Shown here: positions 8,954 to 17,586 of the stretch, piece by piece
Layout: each line of letters begins with the position of its first letter
Position numbering within the stretch: position 1 is the first letter of the stretch
Origin: UBA7803 sp963822255
GTDB taxonomy: Bacteria > Pseudomonadota > Gammaproteobacteria > Pseudomonadales > Azotimanducaceae
Reading direction: 5' to 3'
Length of the DNA stretch: 64,000 bases
Assembly (NCBI GenBank): GCA_963822255.1
Contig: CAWGGV010000004.1
Location: 1-64,000, forward strand
Notes under the pieces: model-generated
Told to the model about the DNA's origin: nothing
What the model saw: only the letters and a program-made list of their open reading frames with translations
The model's database searches: none
Made by a program: the position numbers and the translations under genes

Positions 8954-10309
8954 GTGAAGACATTGGGGAACGTTACCTCCACGAAGGAAGCGCGGCCGGT
9001 CATCGGGGCCAATGGGGTTGCCGTGCCGCAGGGTATGCACGGCGACGCCGGCTACCGCACCTACGAAGTGTACCAGCGCGAGCGGGTCGGTGAGTCCACC
9101 GAGAAGATCAAGCCGATTCAGCTGGTGTCGGCGGAGTTCGCCCGGAATCCCTATCCGCTGCTGGCGATTCTTCGGGAGCACTATCCCTGCTATCGGGATT
9201 GGCTCAGCAACTGCTTCTGGATTACCCGCTACGACGACGTCACGTCGCTGTTCACCGACGATGCCAACTTCGAGACCCGGCCGAAACGCTGGTTCTACGG
9301 AGTCATGGACTACGGCCGCGATCTGCGGCGGACGTTGCCGGTGCTGGTCGCCCAGGCGAAGTCCATGGATGACAATGGCGAACGCCTGGCGACTGCGGCC
9401 GTGGCGGACTTCGCCGCCCGGGGAGAGGCCAATCTGGCAACCGAATTCGCTGCGCGCTTCGCTCTGGAGACGCTGGTGACGGCGCTGGACCTTCCCGAGG
9501 CCGACGCGGGCACGTTCGTCGAGCGCTACTGGCGCCTGCAGAGCGGCCAGTACTGGGACCCGCGGGCCGAACGCGCGGGCCGGGCGGCGATGGACGAGCT
9601 CACTGCATACTTCCGGCCCCTAATGGAGCGGCGCCGCCGGGAACCGGGCGAGGATCTCGTCTCGGCGGTGGCCAGCATGACCTTCGACGACGGGCCGGCC
9701 CGGGCTGAGGACCTGGTGGTGACGCTGCTGGAGACCGACCACGAGACGTTGCACGGAACGCTCGCGAACCTCTGGTTTCTGCTGCTCACCAACCCGGACG
9801 AGCTTGCCAAGGTGCGTGAGGAGCCATGGCTCCTGAAGGTGGCGGTGCTGGAGACCTTCCGGCACTCTACTCCGGTGCTTGCGGCGCGCCGCTTCGCACG
9901 GCACGAAGTAGAGCGATTCGGCCGTCTGCTTCCCGAGGGCGCACTGATGATGTGCTCGGCGGCTGCAGCGAACCGTGATCCGCGGGTGTTCAAGGATCCG
10001 GACCGGTTCATCGCCGACCGCATGGACATCTGTCACCGCGAGGCGCGCGGACAATACCGGGCCGACGGGCTGCCTACCGGGATCACCGTCGGTCTCGGAG
10101 CACCGAGCAAGCATCCGGCAGTGCCCGAGGACCGTCCACGCTCGCTGTACGCCATCACCCGCGACACCATCATCACTGCTTCGCGGGTGCTCATGAGCAT
10201 GGTCCCGGATCTGGCGGTGGCGTCCGGCGCGCAGCCTCATCTGACGTCCCGTCGAATCGGCGAGATGCACACCTGCTGGGATCTACCGGTGACGTTTCGT
10301 GCCGTTTGA
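8954..10309 (+). CDS. Cytochrome P450-fold protein lacking the heme-ligand cysteine (probable pseudoenzyme)
   Basis: A 451-residue protein clearly homologous to its neighbours: EFARNPYPLLAILREHYPCY, FWITRYDDVTSLFTDD and SAAAANRDPRVFKDPDRF are P450 landmarks, and the ExxR is kept (ETFRHSTP, about residue 299). The I-helix has ETDHETLHGTLANLW where AGxET is usual. In the heme loop, where FGxGxHxCxG is expected, the reading is GLGAPSKHPAVPEDR: no cysteine is present and the loop is otherwise degenerate. The frame is intact over the whole length. Family knowledge: cysteine-less P450 homologues such as EryCII/DesVIII act as helper proteins rather than oxygenases. GTG 8954 lies too close to AGGGGAG; TTG 8963 fits the ribosome site better. 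Likely an accessory subunit of the flanking P450s (inference). Confidence 0.85.
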   Translation: MKTLGNVTSTKEARPVIGANGVAVPQGMHGDAGYRTYEVYQRERVGESTEKIKPIQLVSAEFARNPYPLLAILREHYPCYRDWLSNCFWITRYDDVTSLFTDDANFETRPKRWFYGVMDYGRDLRRTLPVLVAQAKSMDDNGERLATAAVADFAARGEANLATEFAARFALETLVTALDLPEADAGTFVERYWRLQSGQYWDPRAERAGRAAMDELTAYFRPLMERRRREPGEDLVSAVASMTFDDGPARAEDLVVTLLETDHETLHGTLANLWFLLLTNPDELAKVREEPWLLKVAVLETFRHSTPVLAARRFARHEVERFGRLLPEGALMMCSAAAANRDPRVFKDPDRFIADRMDICHREARGQYRADGLPTGITVGLGAPSKHPAVPEDRPRSLYAITRDTIITASRVLMSMVPDLAVASGAQPHLTSRRIGEMHTCWDLPVTFRAV

Positions 10310-10344
10310 ATCGTCCGCAAGGCAAGCTTTCGAAGGAGGCTGCG

Positions 10345-11642
10345 ATGTCAGAGACTCTGAATGAACCGGCCCTGGAGCCGCCAGCTCTGCCTCATGAGAT
10401 CGACCCTCGGGAGTTCGATGGCGAGAGCTTTCAGCGTGACCCGTTTCCGCTCTACGAGCGGCTGCGGGATCATCATCCGATATTCCACGATCGCTTCCAC
10501 AACCGCTGGGTGCTGTCCCGCTACTGGGACATCGATGCAGCCTTTCAGGACAACCATAGCTTACGACCGGGCGGTGTACAAGCCGGACGGCCCATACAAA
10601 TTCGGGTCGACCCACGTGTTCGGGCCGAACATCCTCGAGTACGGCAACAGCGCGCAGCATCGCTGGCTGCGCAACATCGTGGCGGGACAATTCGTCGGCA
10701 GTCAAGTCTGCAGGATTTCCTGCCAATGATCGACAGATCGCCGAGGAGTTGATCGGCCGCTTCGCGGACGAGCGGCGAAGTGGAGTTGGTCAGCCAATTC
10801 ACCAGCCAGTTCCCGATCCGCGTGATCTCCAACATGCTGGGACTGCCGCGCGAGGACGAAGATACGTTCGTCGGCTGGTACCAGGCACTCATCGCTGGTC
10901 TCGGCTTCGGCGGCAAGCACCTTGCCCGCGGCATCCAGGCGCGCAACGAGATGTGGGCATATCTGTACGCCGCTGATCGAGGAGCGAGCAAGGATCCCGG
11001 GGACGGATCTGCTGTCGCGCATCGTCGGCGCCAACTCAAGGCCAGCGGATGAACACCGACGAGATCAAAGGGTTCGTCGCCCTGCTGCTGGCGGCCGGCG
11101 GTGATACAACGGACAAAGCGATGGCGAACATGTGGTATCACCTGACGTACACGCGCCCGGATCAGTACGCGGACGTGCAGGACGATCCCGAGCTGTGGAA
11201 CAACGTCTTCACCGAGATGATGCGCTACGACCCGGTAGTACATGCGCAATTCCGCCACACCACCCGCGAAATCGAGATCCACGATCGGGTGATCCCCGAG
11301 CGGGCCGGCGTGATCCTGTACCTGGGTGCCGGCAACCGGGACGAGCGCGTCTTCAGCGATCCCGACACCTTCGACATCCATCGCGACGACCTGCACATGG
11401 GGCGGGAGAACCGCTCCGGACGGTACAAAGACGGGAAGCCGGGCCATCTGGGGTTCGGGATCGGCCAGCACTTCTGCATGGGCTACGCCATGGCGCGGCA
11501 GGAGGCGATGATCGCCTGCAATAAGCTGATGGAAACGCTGGGGGGTCTGCGGCCGAAGTTCGAGAGCCATCCCGGCATCAGCTCGCCGTCAATCGACTCC
11601 GGCGGGTTCCGTTCACCGCAGGAACTCTGGTTGACCTTCTGA
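10345..11642 (+). pseudogene. Cytochrome P450, several frameshifts
   Basis: Start ATG 10345 has AAGGAGG. The product is a P450 related to 7513: DPFPLYERLRDHHPIFHDRF, WVLSRYWDIDAAFQDN, then in a second frame GNSAQHRWLRNIVAGQFVGS, in a third IAEELIGRFADERR, in a fourth VSQFTSQFPIRVISNMLGLP, in a fifth GTDLLSRIVGA, and finally the intact C-terminal part from 11049: LLLAAGGDTTDKAMANMW (I-helix), EMMRYDPV (ExxR) and FGIGQHFCMGYAMAR (heme loop with cysteine). Frame changes fall near 10560, 10700, 10775, 10975 and 11040. All conserved motifs are preserved across the breaks, so sequencing error is at least as likely as decay. If real, the gene is dead. It is the partner of the ferredoxin immediately downstream. 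Confidence 0.8.
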
Positions 11643-11651
11643 GGGGCGCAC

Positions 11652-11846
11652 ATGAGGATCACGATCGATCTCGACAAGTGCTATCGGTCCGGCGAGTGCT
11701 GCTACAACCACCCGGAGCTCTTCGCGATGGGCCAGGAGGGCGAACCCCGCATCCGCGTCAGTGACGTCACCGGTGATCTGGCGCTGCACGCCGAGCAGGC
11801 AGCGGAGGTCTGCCCGGCGGCCGCGATCACCGTGGGGCCGGACTGA
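11652..11846 (+). CDS. Small P450-type [3Fe-4S] ferredoxin
   Basis: A 64-residue ferredoxin. Cys10 and Cys16 give the CX5C pattern (KCYRSGECC), with Cys54 in VCPAAAI near the C-terminus; three ligands in this arrangement fit a [3Fe-4S] cluster like those serving bacterial P450s. It starts nine bases after the P450 stop, with GAGGGGC upstream, and is the last gene of the operon. It would pass electrons to the P450s; no ferredoxin reductase is seen in the window. Its 3' end overlaps the convergent PQQ-protein gene by 20 bases. Confidence 0.88.
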   Translation: MRITIDLDKCYRSGECCYNHPELFAMGQEGEPRIRVSDVTGDLALHAEQAAEVCPAAAITVGPD

Positions 11847-13740
11847 CGGTCAAGGCCAGCAGCAGGTTGCCGGGCATGTGGCCATAGATACCGTAGCCGG
11901 AGCTCAACACCATCGTGCCGTCGTAGACGACCGGTCCGGCGCCTCCGCCGAACGAGCCTCCAGAGGTCTCGGAGCCGTCGTTGGTGGCGAAGGTCCGGGT
12001 CGTGTCGATCTGCCACAGCACCTTCCCGGTACGGCCGTCGTGCACGCGCAGCACGCCATCCATGCCCCCCGCGAGCAGAAGATCGCCCACTGCGGTGACT
12101 GCCTGGGATATCCCGACATGGCAGAACTTTCGGCCGTTGCAGGCGTCGGCCGCCGGCGCGTACCACTCGAGCTTGCCGGTCCTGATGTCCAGGGCGTGCA
12201 GGCCGGGTTTGGCTGGTCGTCCGTAGTTGCGCCCATCTGGCATGTCGGATATGGGCACGAACAGTCGATCGCCGGCCAGCGCCATGCCGAAATGGACGCC
12301 GCCCTGGATGCCGCCGCGGCCGACCCGCGTTCGCCAGACGACCCGGCCGGTATCGGGATCGAGGGCGTGCACCACGCCGGACTTCTGGCCGCCGATGACC
12401 AGATCCCGGCCATCGCTGGCGTGAGCCAGAATGGTCGCCGCGCCGAAGTCGAAATCCGGGCCATTCTCCCGCGGGCAGCTATCGCTCGCGGCGGTGTCGC
12501 AGGCGACGTTCCAAGCGTCGTTCCTGGTCGCCTGGTATGTCCATTTCACTGCGCCGTTGTCGAGATCCATGGCGAAGATGGAGTCGCTGGTGGCGGTGGC
12601 TGGTGACGACGAGTTCTCTCCCGTCGCAACGTAGAGCTGGTTGCGCGCCGGGTCGATGGACGGGCTGTTCCACACGACCGCACCCGAAGGCCCGCGCATG
12701 TTCGTGCCCGACCGATTCCGACCCTGGACCACGGCATGCTCCGGGATGGTGTAGGTCTGCCACAGTTTTTTCCCGGAGGCTCCATCGTACGCCACGACCG
12801 AGCCACGGAACGTGCAGCACTCGTAGCTCGGGTCGACTGCGAGGCTCACCTCCAGGCTCGAAACCGGCACGTACAGCCTGCCATCGTGGTAGGCGGGTGC
12901 ACCGGTGATCGTGGCGTTGGGATGCTCGTCCGCGCGCTGGCGCCAGATTCCGTGTCCGGTGGACAGATCGATGGCATAAACGTTACCAAGCACGTCTCCG
13001 AACCAGGCATGCGGCCGGGCGGAGGCATCGCCGGCTTGCCACGGCTCCACCACGATCCCCGTACGCACCTCCGCGGCGGCCTGGAAGTGCCAGCGGGCAC
13101 AACCGGTTTGCTCGTCCAAGGCATATACCTTGCCGTCATGGCTGCCCACCAGGATCTCGCCGCCGGCAAAGGCGGGCTGGGAGCGTGCCCGATTGGCGCC
13201 GGGGAACCTGACCGCCCACTTAACCGCGAGCCGCGGAAGATCCTCGGCAGTGAGACCCGCCGCCTTCACCTCGAGGTAGCGGGTGTTGCCCAGGGACAGC
13301 CCCCAGTTGCGGGTCGTTGGCGGGCGGTCGAGATCGAGAGCCGCTTCGCTGCCCGAGCAGCGGGGCACATCGTAGGCCGCCGCCGACCCCATGGCCGTGC
13401 CGGCAAGAAATTCCGCCACCCGGACCCGCTCAGCGGGCGTAAGTGCCGCAGCCTGGCGCTGCATGACGCCGTGCTCGAGGGCGCGGCGGACGGCCTCCGG
13501 GGTCATGAGTGCGAGCATTTCCCGATGCGGCGCTTTCTGCACCGCGCCGTCGTGGCATTCGGCGCAGGTGCGCTGGTATATCTGCCGTCCCGATGGCGTC
13601 GGCGCCGCGTCGACGGCACGTGCGGCAGCCGGTTGCGACCCGCTCTCCGCCGCCGGCACGCCGGCGGTGCTCGCCGGAGGGAAGCAACCGGCCAGCAGCA
13701 GCGTGACCCAGCCACCGGCTATCAAAGTGAATCTCGACAT
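11827..13740 (-). CDS. PQQ-dependent dehydrogenase-like lipoprotein with N-terminal cytochrome c domain
   Basis: 637 residues. The ATG at 13740 opens with a lipoprotein signal peptide (MSRFTLIAGGWVTLLLAGC), whose lipobox LAGC predicts periplasmic membrane anchoring. A cytochrome c motif CAECH follows near residue 60 with a distal Met region. The rest is an eight-bladed quinoprotein propeller: repeats such as GSHDGKVYALDEQTG, DVLGNVYAIDLSTG and SGVVHALDPDTGRVVW, plus a vicinal Cys pair (YECCTFRG), as in PQQ alcohol dehydrogenases and polyvinyl-alcohol dehydrogenase. It would oxidise an alcohol in the periplasm and pass electrons to the cytochrome. Start upstream of 13740 would lose the signal peptide. 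The closest subfamily is uncertain; it could be a PQQ-binding protein of other function. Confidence 0.85.
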   Translation of the reverse strand: MSRFTLIAGGWVTLLLAGCFPPASTAGVPAAESGSQPAAARAVDAAPTPSGRQIYQRTCAECHDGAVQKAPHREMLALMTPEAVRRALEHGVMQRQAAALTPAERVRVAEFLAGTAMGSAAAYDVPRCSGSEAALDLDRPPTTRNWGLSLGNTRYLEVKAAGLTAEDLPRLAVKWAVRFPGANRARSQPAFAGGEILVGSHDGKVYALDEQTGCARWHFQAAAEVRTGIVVEPWQAGDASARPHAWFGDVLGNVYAIDLSTGHGIWRQRADEHPNATITGAPAYHDGRLYVPVSSLEVSLAVDPSYECCTFRGSVVAYDGASGKKLWQTYTIPEHAVVQGRNRSGTNMRGPSGAVVWNSPSIDPARNQLYVATGENSSSPATATSDSIFAMDLDNGAVKWTYQATRNDAWNVACDTAASDSCPRENGPDFDFGAATILAHASDGRDLVIGGQKSGVVHALDPDTGRVVWRTRVGRGGIQGGVHFGMALAGDRLFVPISDMPDGRNYGRPAKPGLHALDIRTGKLEWYAPAADACNGRKFCHVGISQAVTAVGDLLLAGGMDGVLRVHDGRTGKVLWQIDTTRTFATNDGSETSGGSFGGGAGPVVYDGTMVLSSGYGIYGHMPGNLLLALTVSPAPR

Positions 13741-13832
13741 GTCGCTCCCCCGTGCGCTTGCCTGTGCCATCCGTAGCATACTCCGTGGAGGAATGATAGC
13801 GTCACGGCAACGAACGCATCGAGGGGGCACAG

Positions 13833-14738
13833 ATGACTGAGGTCCGCGACAAGGTGGCTTTCATCACCGGCGGCGCCAGCGGCATCGGCCTCGGCATCGC
13901 ACGTGCGTTCGGCGCTGCTGGGGCTCGTCTCGTCCTGGCAGACGTGGAGAAGGCGGCGCTTCGCGCGGCTCGGGAAACCTTGACGAGCGAGGGGTTGATC
14001 GCGATGACGGTAGAGGTCGATGTCACCGACCGGCGGGCGTTGGCGGTGGCGCGGGACCGGGTGCTCGAATCGCATGGCGCGGTTCACCTGCTGTTCAACA
14101 ATGCCGGGGTCAACGTCCCGGGCGCCTTCGACGAAGTCGGCTATGCCGACTGGGACTGGGTTCTCGGTGTCAACCTCGGCGGCGTGGTCAACGGCGTGAC
14201 GACGTTCCTCCCGGAGCTGATCCGTCACGGCCGGGAGTCGCATGTGGTCAACACCGCCTCGGTGGGTGGGTTGGTGGGGATGCGGCGTCTGGCCATCTAC
14301 AACACCAGTAAGTTCGCCGTTGTGGGACTTTCCGAAGCCCTGCGTGCCGACATGCAGGCGCATGGCGTCCGGGTATCCGTGTTGTGTCCTGGCATCGTCG
14401 CGACGGCGCTCGCCACCAGCGAGCGCAATCGCCCCGCACAACTGGGTGGGACCGCCGGGGCGGCGGCCGCGCCCGGCACGTCCGGGCAGGCTGCGGAGGT
14501 CGCCGGCTCGGCGGCCATGGCGGTGACCCCTGACCCGCTGGCTCCCGCCGGGACGAGCCCGGAAGTACTCGGCCGACAGGTGCTCGCCGCAGTGCGCGAG
14601 GAGCGGTTCTTCATCTGCACTCACCCAGAGTTCCGCGACACCGTGGCCGGGCGCAATGCGGCCGTGATCGCCGCATTCGAAGGAGCCGGCGATCCGGATC
14701 AGGTTGAGGCCATGCGCCGGCTGGTGGTGCCGTTTTGA
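13833..14738 (+). CDS. Short-chain dehydrogenase/reductase (SDR), extended C-terminus
   Basis: 301 residues. Nucleotide motif TGGASGIGLG, Asp at the end of strand 2 (VLADVE, favouring NAD(H)), NNAGV, and catalytic Ser in NTASVGG with YNTSK. After the core it has an Ala/Gly/Pro-rich low-complexity insertion (about residues 200-235) before the last helix, longer than classical SDRs. Start ATG has GAGGGGG upstream. It is divergent from the PQQ lipoprotein. Resembles SDRs that oxidise secondary alcohols in terpene or steroid degradation; substrate not determinable. Confidence 0.85.
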   Translation: MTEVRDKVAFITGGASGIGLGIARAFGAAGARLVLADVEKAALRAARETLTSEGLIAMTVEVDVTDRRALAVARDRVLESHGAVHLLFNNAGVNVPGAFDEVGYADWDWVLGVNLGGVVNGVTTFLPELIRHGRESHVVNTASVGGLVGMRRLAIYNTSKFAVVGLSEALRADMQAHGVRVSVLCPGIVATALATSERNRPAQLGGTAGAAAAPGTSGQAAEVAGSAAMAVTPDPLAPAGTSPEVLGRQVLAAVREERFFICTHPEFRDTVAGRNAAVIAAFEGAGDPDQVEAMRRLVVPF

Positions 14739-14845
14739 ATCGGGGACGACGCAGCCGGGCCGCGGCAGGCACACGTCGTGCCGCTCCGCGGGCGGGGAGC
14801 GACCGCCGGCGTTGGTTGATCCAGCGCGTTCCGCCCCCGCAACGG

Positions 14846-15298
14846 CTACAGCTTCCTCGGCTCGTGGTATTGGCGCCTGGGCCACAGAAAGTCGATGCGC
14901 GTGCGATGGATCAGCCAGTGTCCGTCGATCTTCCGGTAGACGTCGTCGTATATGCCGAACAGGATGAGCGGGTTGTCGATGCCTTCCATGGTGCGCAGGT
15001 CGAGCAGGTACCAGCGACCGTGGGCGCGGTCGTCGTCCAGCAGGCGGATCCAGGGATTGACCACGGCATGCAGCACCGAGAAGGGCGCCCCCTCAGCCAG
15101 CGAGAAGTGGGCGTAGTTGCGTCGGATCTGATTCCTTCCGACCCAATCGCCGCCATAGTCGGGGCCGAACTCGCAGACGGCATCCTCGGTGAACAGGTCG
15201 GCGAGGGCATCGATGTTCTGGCCGTCGAAGTGATGACTGTAGAGATGGCGGAGCTGCTTGATAGCTTCGATCTCCAACAGCTGCTCGATCGGGCCCAT
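14846..15298 (-). CDS. SnoaL-like NTF2-fold protein
   Basis: 150 residues. N-terminal helix IEQLLEIEAIKQLRHLYSHH, strand DALADLFTEDAVCEFGPD, and C-terminal FGIYDDVYRKIDGHWLIHRT plus RIDFLWPRRQ are the usual NTF2-fold order of the SnoaL-like family (to which ring-hydroxylating dioxygenase beta subunits also belong). The gene at 47083 is a close paralogue with the same LLEIEAIKQ and DFLWPRR segments. Possible roles: small subunit of an oxygenase, a hydratase or isomerase. A GGGAAGG sequence precedes the ATG. It is convergent with the SDR at 13833; a short GGCAC-ACGTC-GTGCC hairpin lies between (14767-14781). Confidence 0.85.
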   Translation of the reverse strand: MGPIEQLLEIEAIKQLRHLYSHHFDGQNIDALADLFTEDAVCEFGPDYGGDWVGRNQIRRNYAHFSLAEGAPFSVLHAVVNPWIRLLDDDRAHGRWYLLDLRTMEGIDNPLILFGIYDDVYRKIDGHWLIHRTRIDFLWPRRQYHEPRKL

Positions 15299-15427
15299 AT
15301 TCCGCCTTCCCTGCGATTCTCCGGCAGGCTACGCACCGCGCTGGAACGATGCAAGCGGCCCCGCCGACGCGTTGTCAATATCCACGCGCAGCAGTAGGGT
15401 TGCGCTGTTTCACCCTGAGGCAGAGTC

Positions 15428-16264
15428 ATGAACCATTCGCCTGTGCGCGTGCTCCTGGTGAGCAAAGGACACGCCTACGACGTCAACGCGTTTCTTCGCA
15501 TGTTCGAAGATCAGCGGGATCTGGACGTCACTCTCGTGGAGCAGCCGGCCGCCCAGGTGCTGCTGCGCCCGGAGAACGTCGGCGCTTACGATGCCGTGCT
15601 GTTCTACGACATGTCGGGGATTCCGGGAATCGGCCTGCGGCACGACGGCGCCAACGATTCCGGTGTGCCGCCGGAGGACTACGTGCGCAGCATCGAGGCC
15701 CTGCTCGAGCGCGGCACCGGCATCGTGATGCTGAATCATGCAACCGTTTCCTGGCCGGAATGGCCGCTCTGGCGGCGCATATCCGGGTCGTCCTTCATGC
15801 TGCGTGGCGGCGAGCTGAATGGCCAGAGGGTGCCAGGTTCCGGCTATCGGGGCGGCCACGGCCCGCATCCCAACCCGACCCTGAAGATGATTCCCCAGGT
15901 GAAGGATCACCCGGTGCTCGCCGGCCTCGACGACGGCTTCGAAATCACCGATGAGATCTACCTCAAGACCGCCGCTTTCGAGCAGCAGGTATTGCCGCTG
16001 CTGCGCGGCGACTATGCCTTCGTGGCGGAGAACTTCACCCCGCCGCCGCTGGCGCCGGCGGACGAGCAGGCGGGCTGGAATCATCCCCCCGGCAGTGATC
16101 TGGTGGTCTGGGCCAATGCTGCCGGCGCGAGCCCGGTGGTCGCCTCCGACATCGGCGACAGCCCGGCAGCCTTCGGCAATCCAGCCTTCCGCCGGCTGCT
16201 GCGCAACGCGCTCGTGTGGGTGGCTTCGGAGGATGCCCGCGTCTGGGCGCGCTCCCGCACCTGA
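15428..16264 (+). CDS. ThuA-like protein
   Basis: 278 residues of the ThuA (trehalose-utilisation-like, glutamine-amidotransferase fold) family: VRVLLVSKGHAYDVNAFLRM at the start, DAVLFYDMSGIPG, GTGIVMLNHATVSWPEWPLW in the centre, and YRGGHGPHPNPT with DHPVLAGLDDGFEITDEIY towards the C-terminus. Family knowledge: ThuA-like proteins occur with sugar dehydrogenases and few have known reactions. A shorter paralogue is at 20575. It is followed by the SDR operon after an intergenic region with operator-like sequence. Start ATG has GAGGCAG upstream. Reaction unknown; the repeated association with SDR and oxygenase genes suggests a role in the pathway. Confidence 0.8.
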   Translation: MNHSPVRVLLVSKGHAYDVNAFLRMFEDQRDLDVTLVEQPAAQVLLRPENVGAYDAVLFYDMSGIPGIGLRHDGANDSGVPPEDYVRSIEALLERGTGIVMLNHATVSWPEWPLWRRISGSSFMLRGGELNGQRVPGSGYRGGHGPHPNPTLKMIPQVKDHPVLAGLDDGFEITDEIYLKTAAFEQQVLPLLRGDYAFVAENFTPPPLAPADEQAGWNHPPGSDLVVWANAAGASPVVASDIGDSPAAFGNPAFRRLLRNALVWVASEDARVWARSRT

Positions 16265-16401
16265 CGGGGAGGTTCGATAGCGACTCGCGTCGACAATACT
16301 GCCTCAGCGCGCTGCAGGCAGTCGCATCGGCTGTCGGCTACGGCGAGGTCAGTGGCCTCCGGCACGACGTGCCACGAGCCGATGTACCGCCGGCCAAAAA
16401 A

Positions 16402-16435
16402 ATCAGGTTTGACTGTTATTTGTGGACGGTGATAG
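16402..16435. promoter_or_regulatory. Operator-like motif upstream of SDR (16478)
   Basis: ATCAGGTTTGACTGTTAT, followed closely by TGTGGACGGTGATA, repeats the TTGAC-NG-TTA half-site of the shared palindrome, twice in direct orientation about 20 bases apart. The element lies about 45-75 bases before the SDR start, between ThuA and that gene. It could also serve as a promoter -35 region (TTGACT). Weaker than the copy at 24684. Confidence 0.4.
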
Positions 16436-16477
16436 CGTGTCCCGTTGCGAGGGAATCCGGTCAGCGGGGAAAGGAAG

Positions 16478-17245
16478 ATGAGCATCTACGACAGGTTCCG
16501 TCTCGACGGCAAGGTCGCGGTGGTGACGGGCGGTGGGCGAGGGATTGGCCGTGGCATCGCGCTGGCGCTCGCCGAGTGTGGGGCGGACGTGGTCGTCGTG
16601 GCGCGACGCCAGGACGACGTGGACGCGGTGGCCCGGGAAGTGGAGGTGCGCGGTGGCCGCGGCCTCGGCATCTCGGCGGATGTGATGGATTTCTCGGCCA
16701 TTCCTGCAGCGCTCGATCGAGTAGTGGAGACGTTCGGCGGTCTCGACATCATGGTGAACAACGCCGGCGGCAACCTGGACCGGCAGATGTACGCGCTGCC
16801 GCAGATCTCGCTCGAGAAATTCGAGGAGCAGCTGGCGCTCAACATGAAGACCAAGTTCTGGGGTTCCCAACAGGCGGCAAAGCGCATGAACGACGGCGGT
16901 CGCATCATCAACATCATCTCCGTGGCTGCGCACCGGGCTTCCCCCGGCTTCGGGGTCTACTCGGCCGCCAACATGGGCATGATCAGCATGACGCGGACGT
17001 TTGCCGCGGAGCTCGCGCCGCGGAAGATCACGGTCAACTGCATCGCTCCGGGTGTGGTGGTCACGGATATGTTCGTCGAAACCCTCAAGGTAGACAGGGA
17101 GCAGGCCGAGCGCGACTTCGGCGGACAGATTCCACTCGGCCGCACCGGCACGCCGGAGGATGTGGCCGCCGCAGCCGTTTTCTTCGCTTCCCCGGCGGCG
17201 GAGTGGACGACCGGCCAGTTTCTCGACGTCGCGGGCGGGCAATAG
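16478..17245 (+). CDS. Short-chain dehydrogenase/reductase (SDR)
   Basis: 255 residues. I chose ATG 16478 (MSIYDRFRLDGKVAVVTGG) because GGGAAAGGAAG precedes it. Nucleotide motif TGGGRGIGRG, Arg pair after strand 2 (VVARRQDD, favouring NADP), NNAGGN near residue 92, and catalytic Ser-Tyr-Lys in a region reading NIISVAAHRA then YSAANMG. The canonical Lys of YxxxK is replaced: the reading is Y-SAA-N, so a Tyr is present but Asn is four positions later. This may impair hydride transfer or mark an altered catalytic role. Similar to the SDR at 4989 in sequence and context. Confidence 0.82.
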   Translation: MSIYDRFRLDGKVAVVTGGGRGIGRGIALALAECGADVVVVARRQDDVDAVAREVEVRGGRGLGISADVMDFSAIPAALDRVVETFGGLDIMVNNAGGNLDRQMYALPQISLEKFEEQLALNMKTKFWGSQQAAKRMNDGGRIINIISVAAHRASPGFGVYSAANMGMISMTRTFAAELAPRKITVNCIAPGVVVTDMFVETLKVDREQAERDFGGQIPLGRTGTPEDVAAAAVFFASPAAEWTTGQFLDVAGGQ

Positions 17246-17346
17246 CCTCCGCGCAGGTGCGGGGCGACGCGAGCCGGAGCTGGCGATCCCGCGCTGCAGG
17301 CTGCACACGCCGCTGGTGAATCAGGAGCATCGACAGGGGGAGGGCA

Positions 17347-17586
17347 ATGGCGGAGCTCGGCTTGCTTGACTGGTTCAGGATCGCCGGTCTCGGCGCTGTC
17401 TGGCTCGGCGCGCAGATCGTCTGGGTTGCCCCGCTGCCGCGTCAGCTGCGGCGTGGTCAGGTGCCGACGGCACCGAGGGGCACCCCCGAGGCGTTCGGCC
17501 TGTTCTGGATCGATCAGTACGGATACATCGGTCTCGCTCTGTTGACGGTGGGCCTGGCGTTGGTCGGCCTGGGATGGCTGGCATGA
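17347..17586 (+). CDS. Small two-helix membrane protein
   Basis: 79 residues with hydrophobic stretches at about residues 9-27 (FRIAGLGAVWLGAQIVWVAP) and 57-79 (IGLALLTVGLALVGLGWLA). It has no known catalytic motif. It ends with an ATGA overlap with the MAPEG-like gene that follows, so the two are translationally coupled and may form one membrane complex. AGGGGGAGGGCA ahead of the ATG supports translation. Function unknown. Confidence 0.6.
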   Translation: MAELGLLDWFRIAGLGAVWLGAQIVWVAPLPRQLRRGQVPTAPRGTPEAFGLFWIDQYGYIGLALLTVGLALVGLGWLA

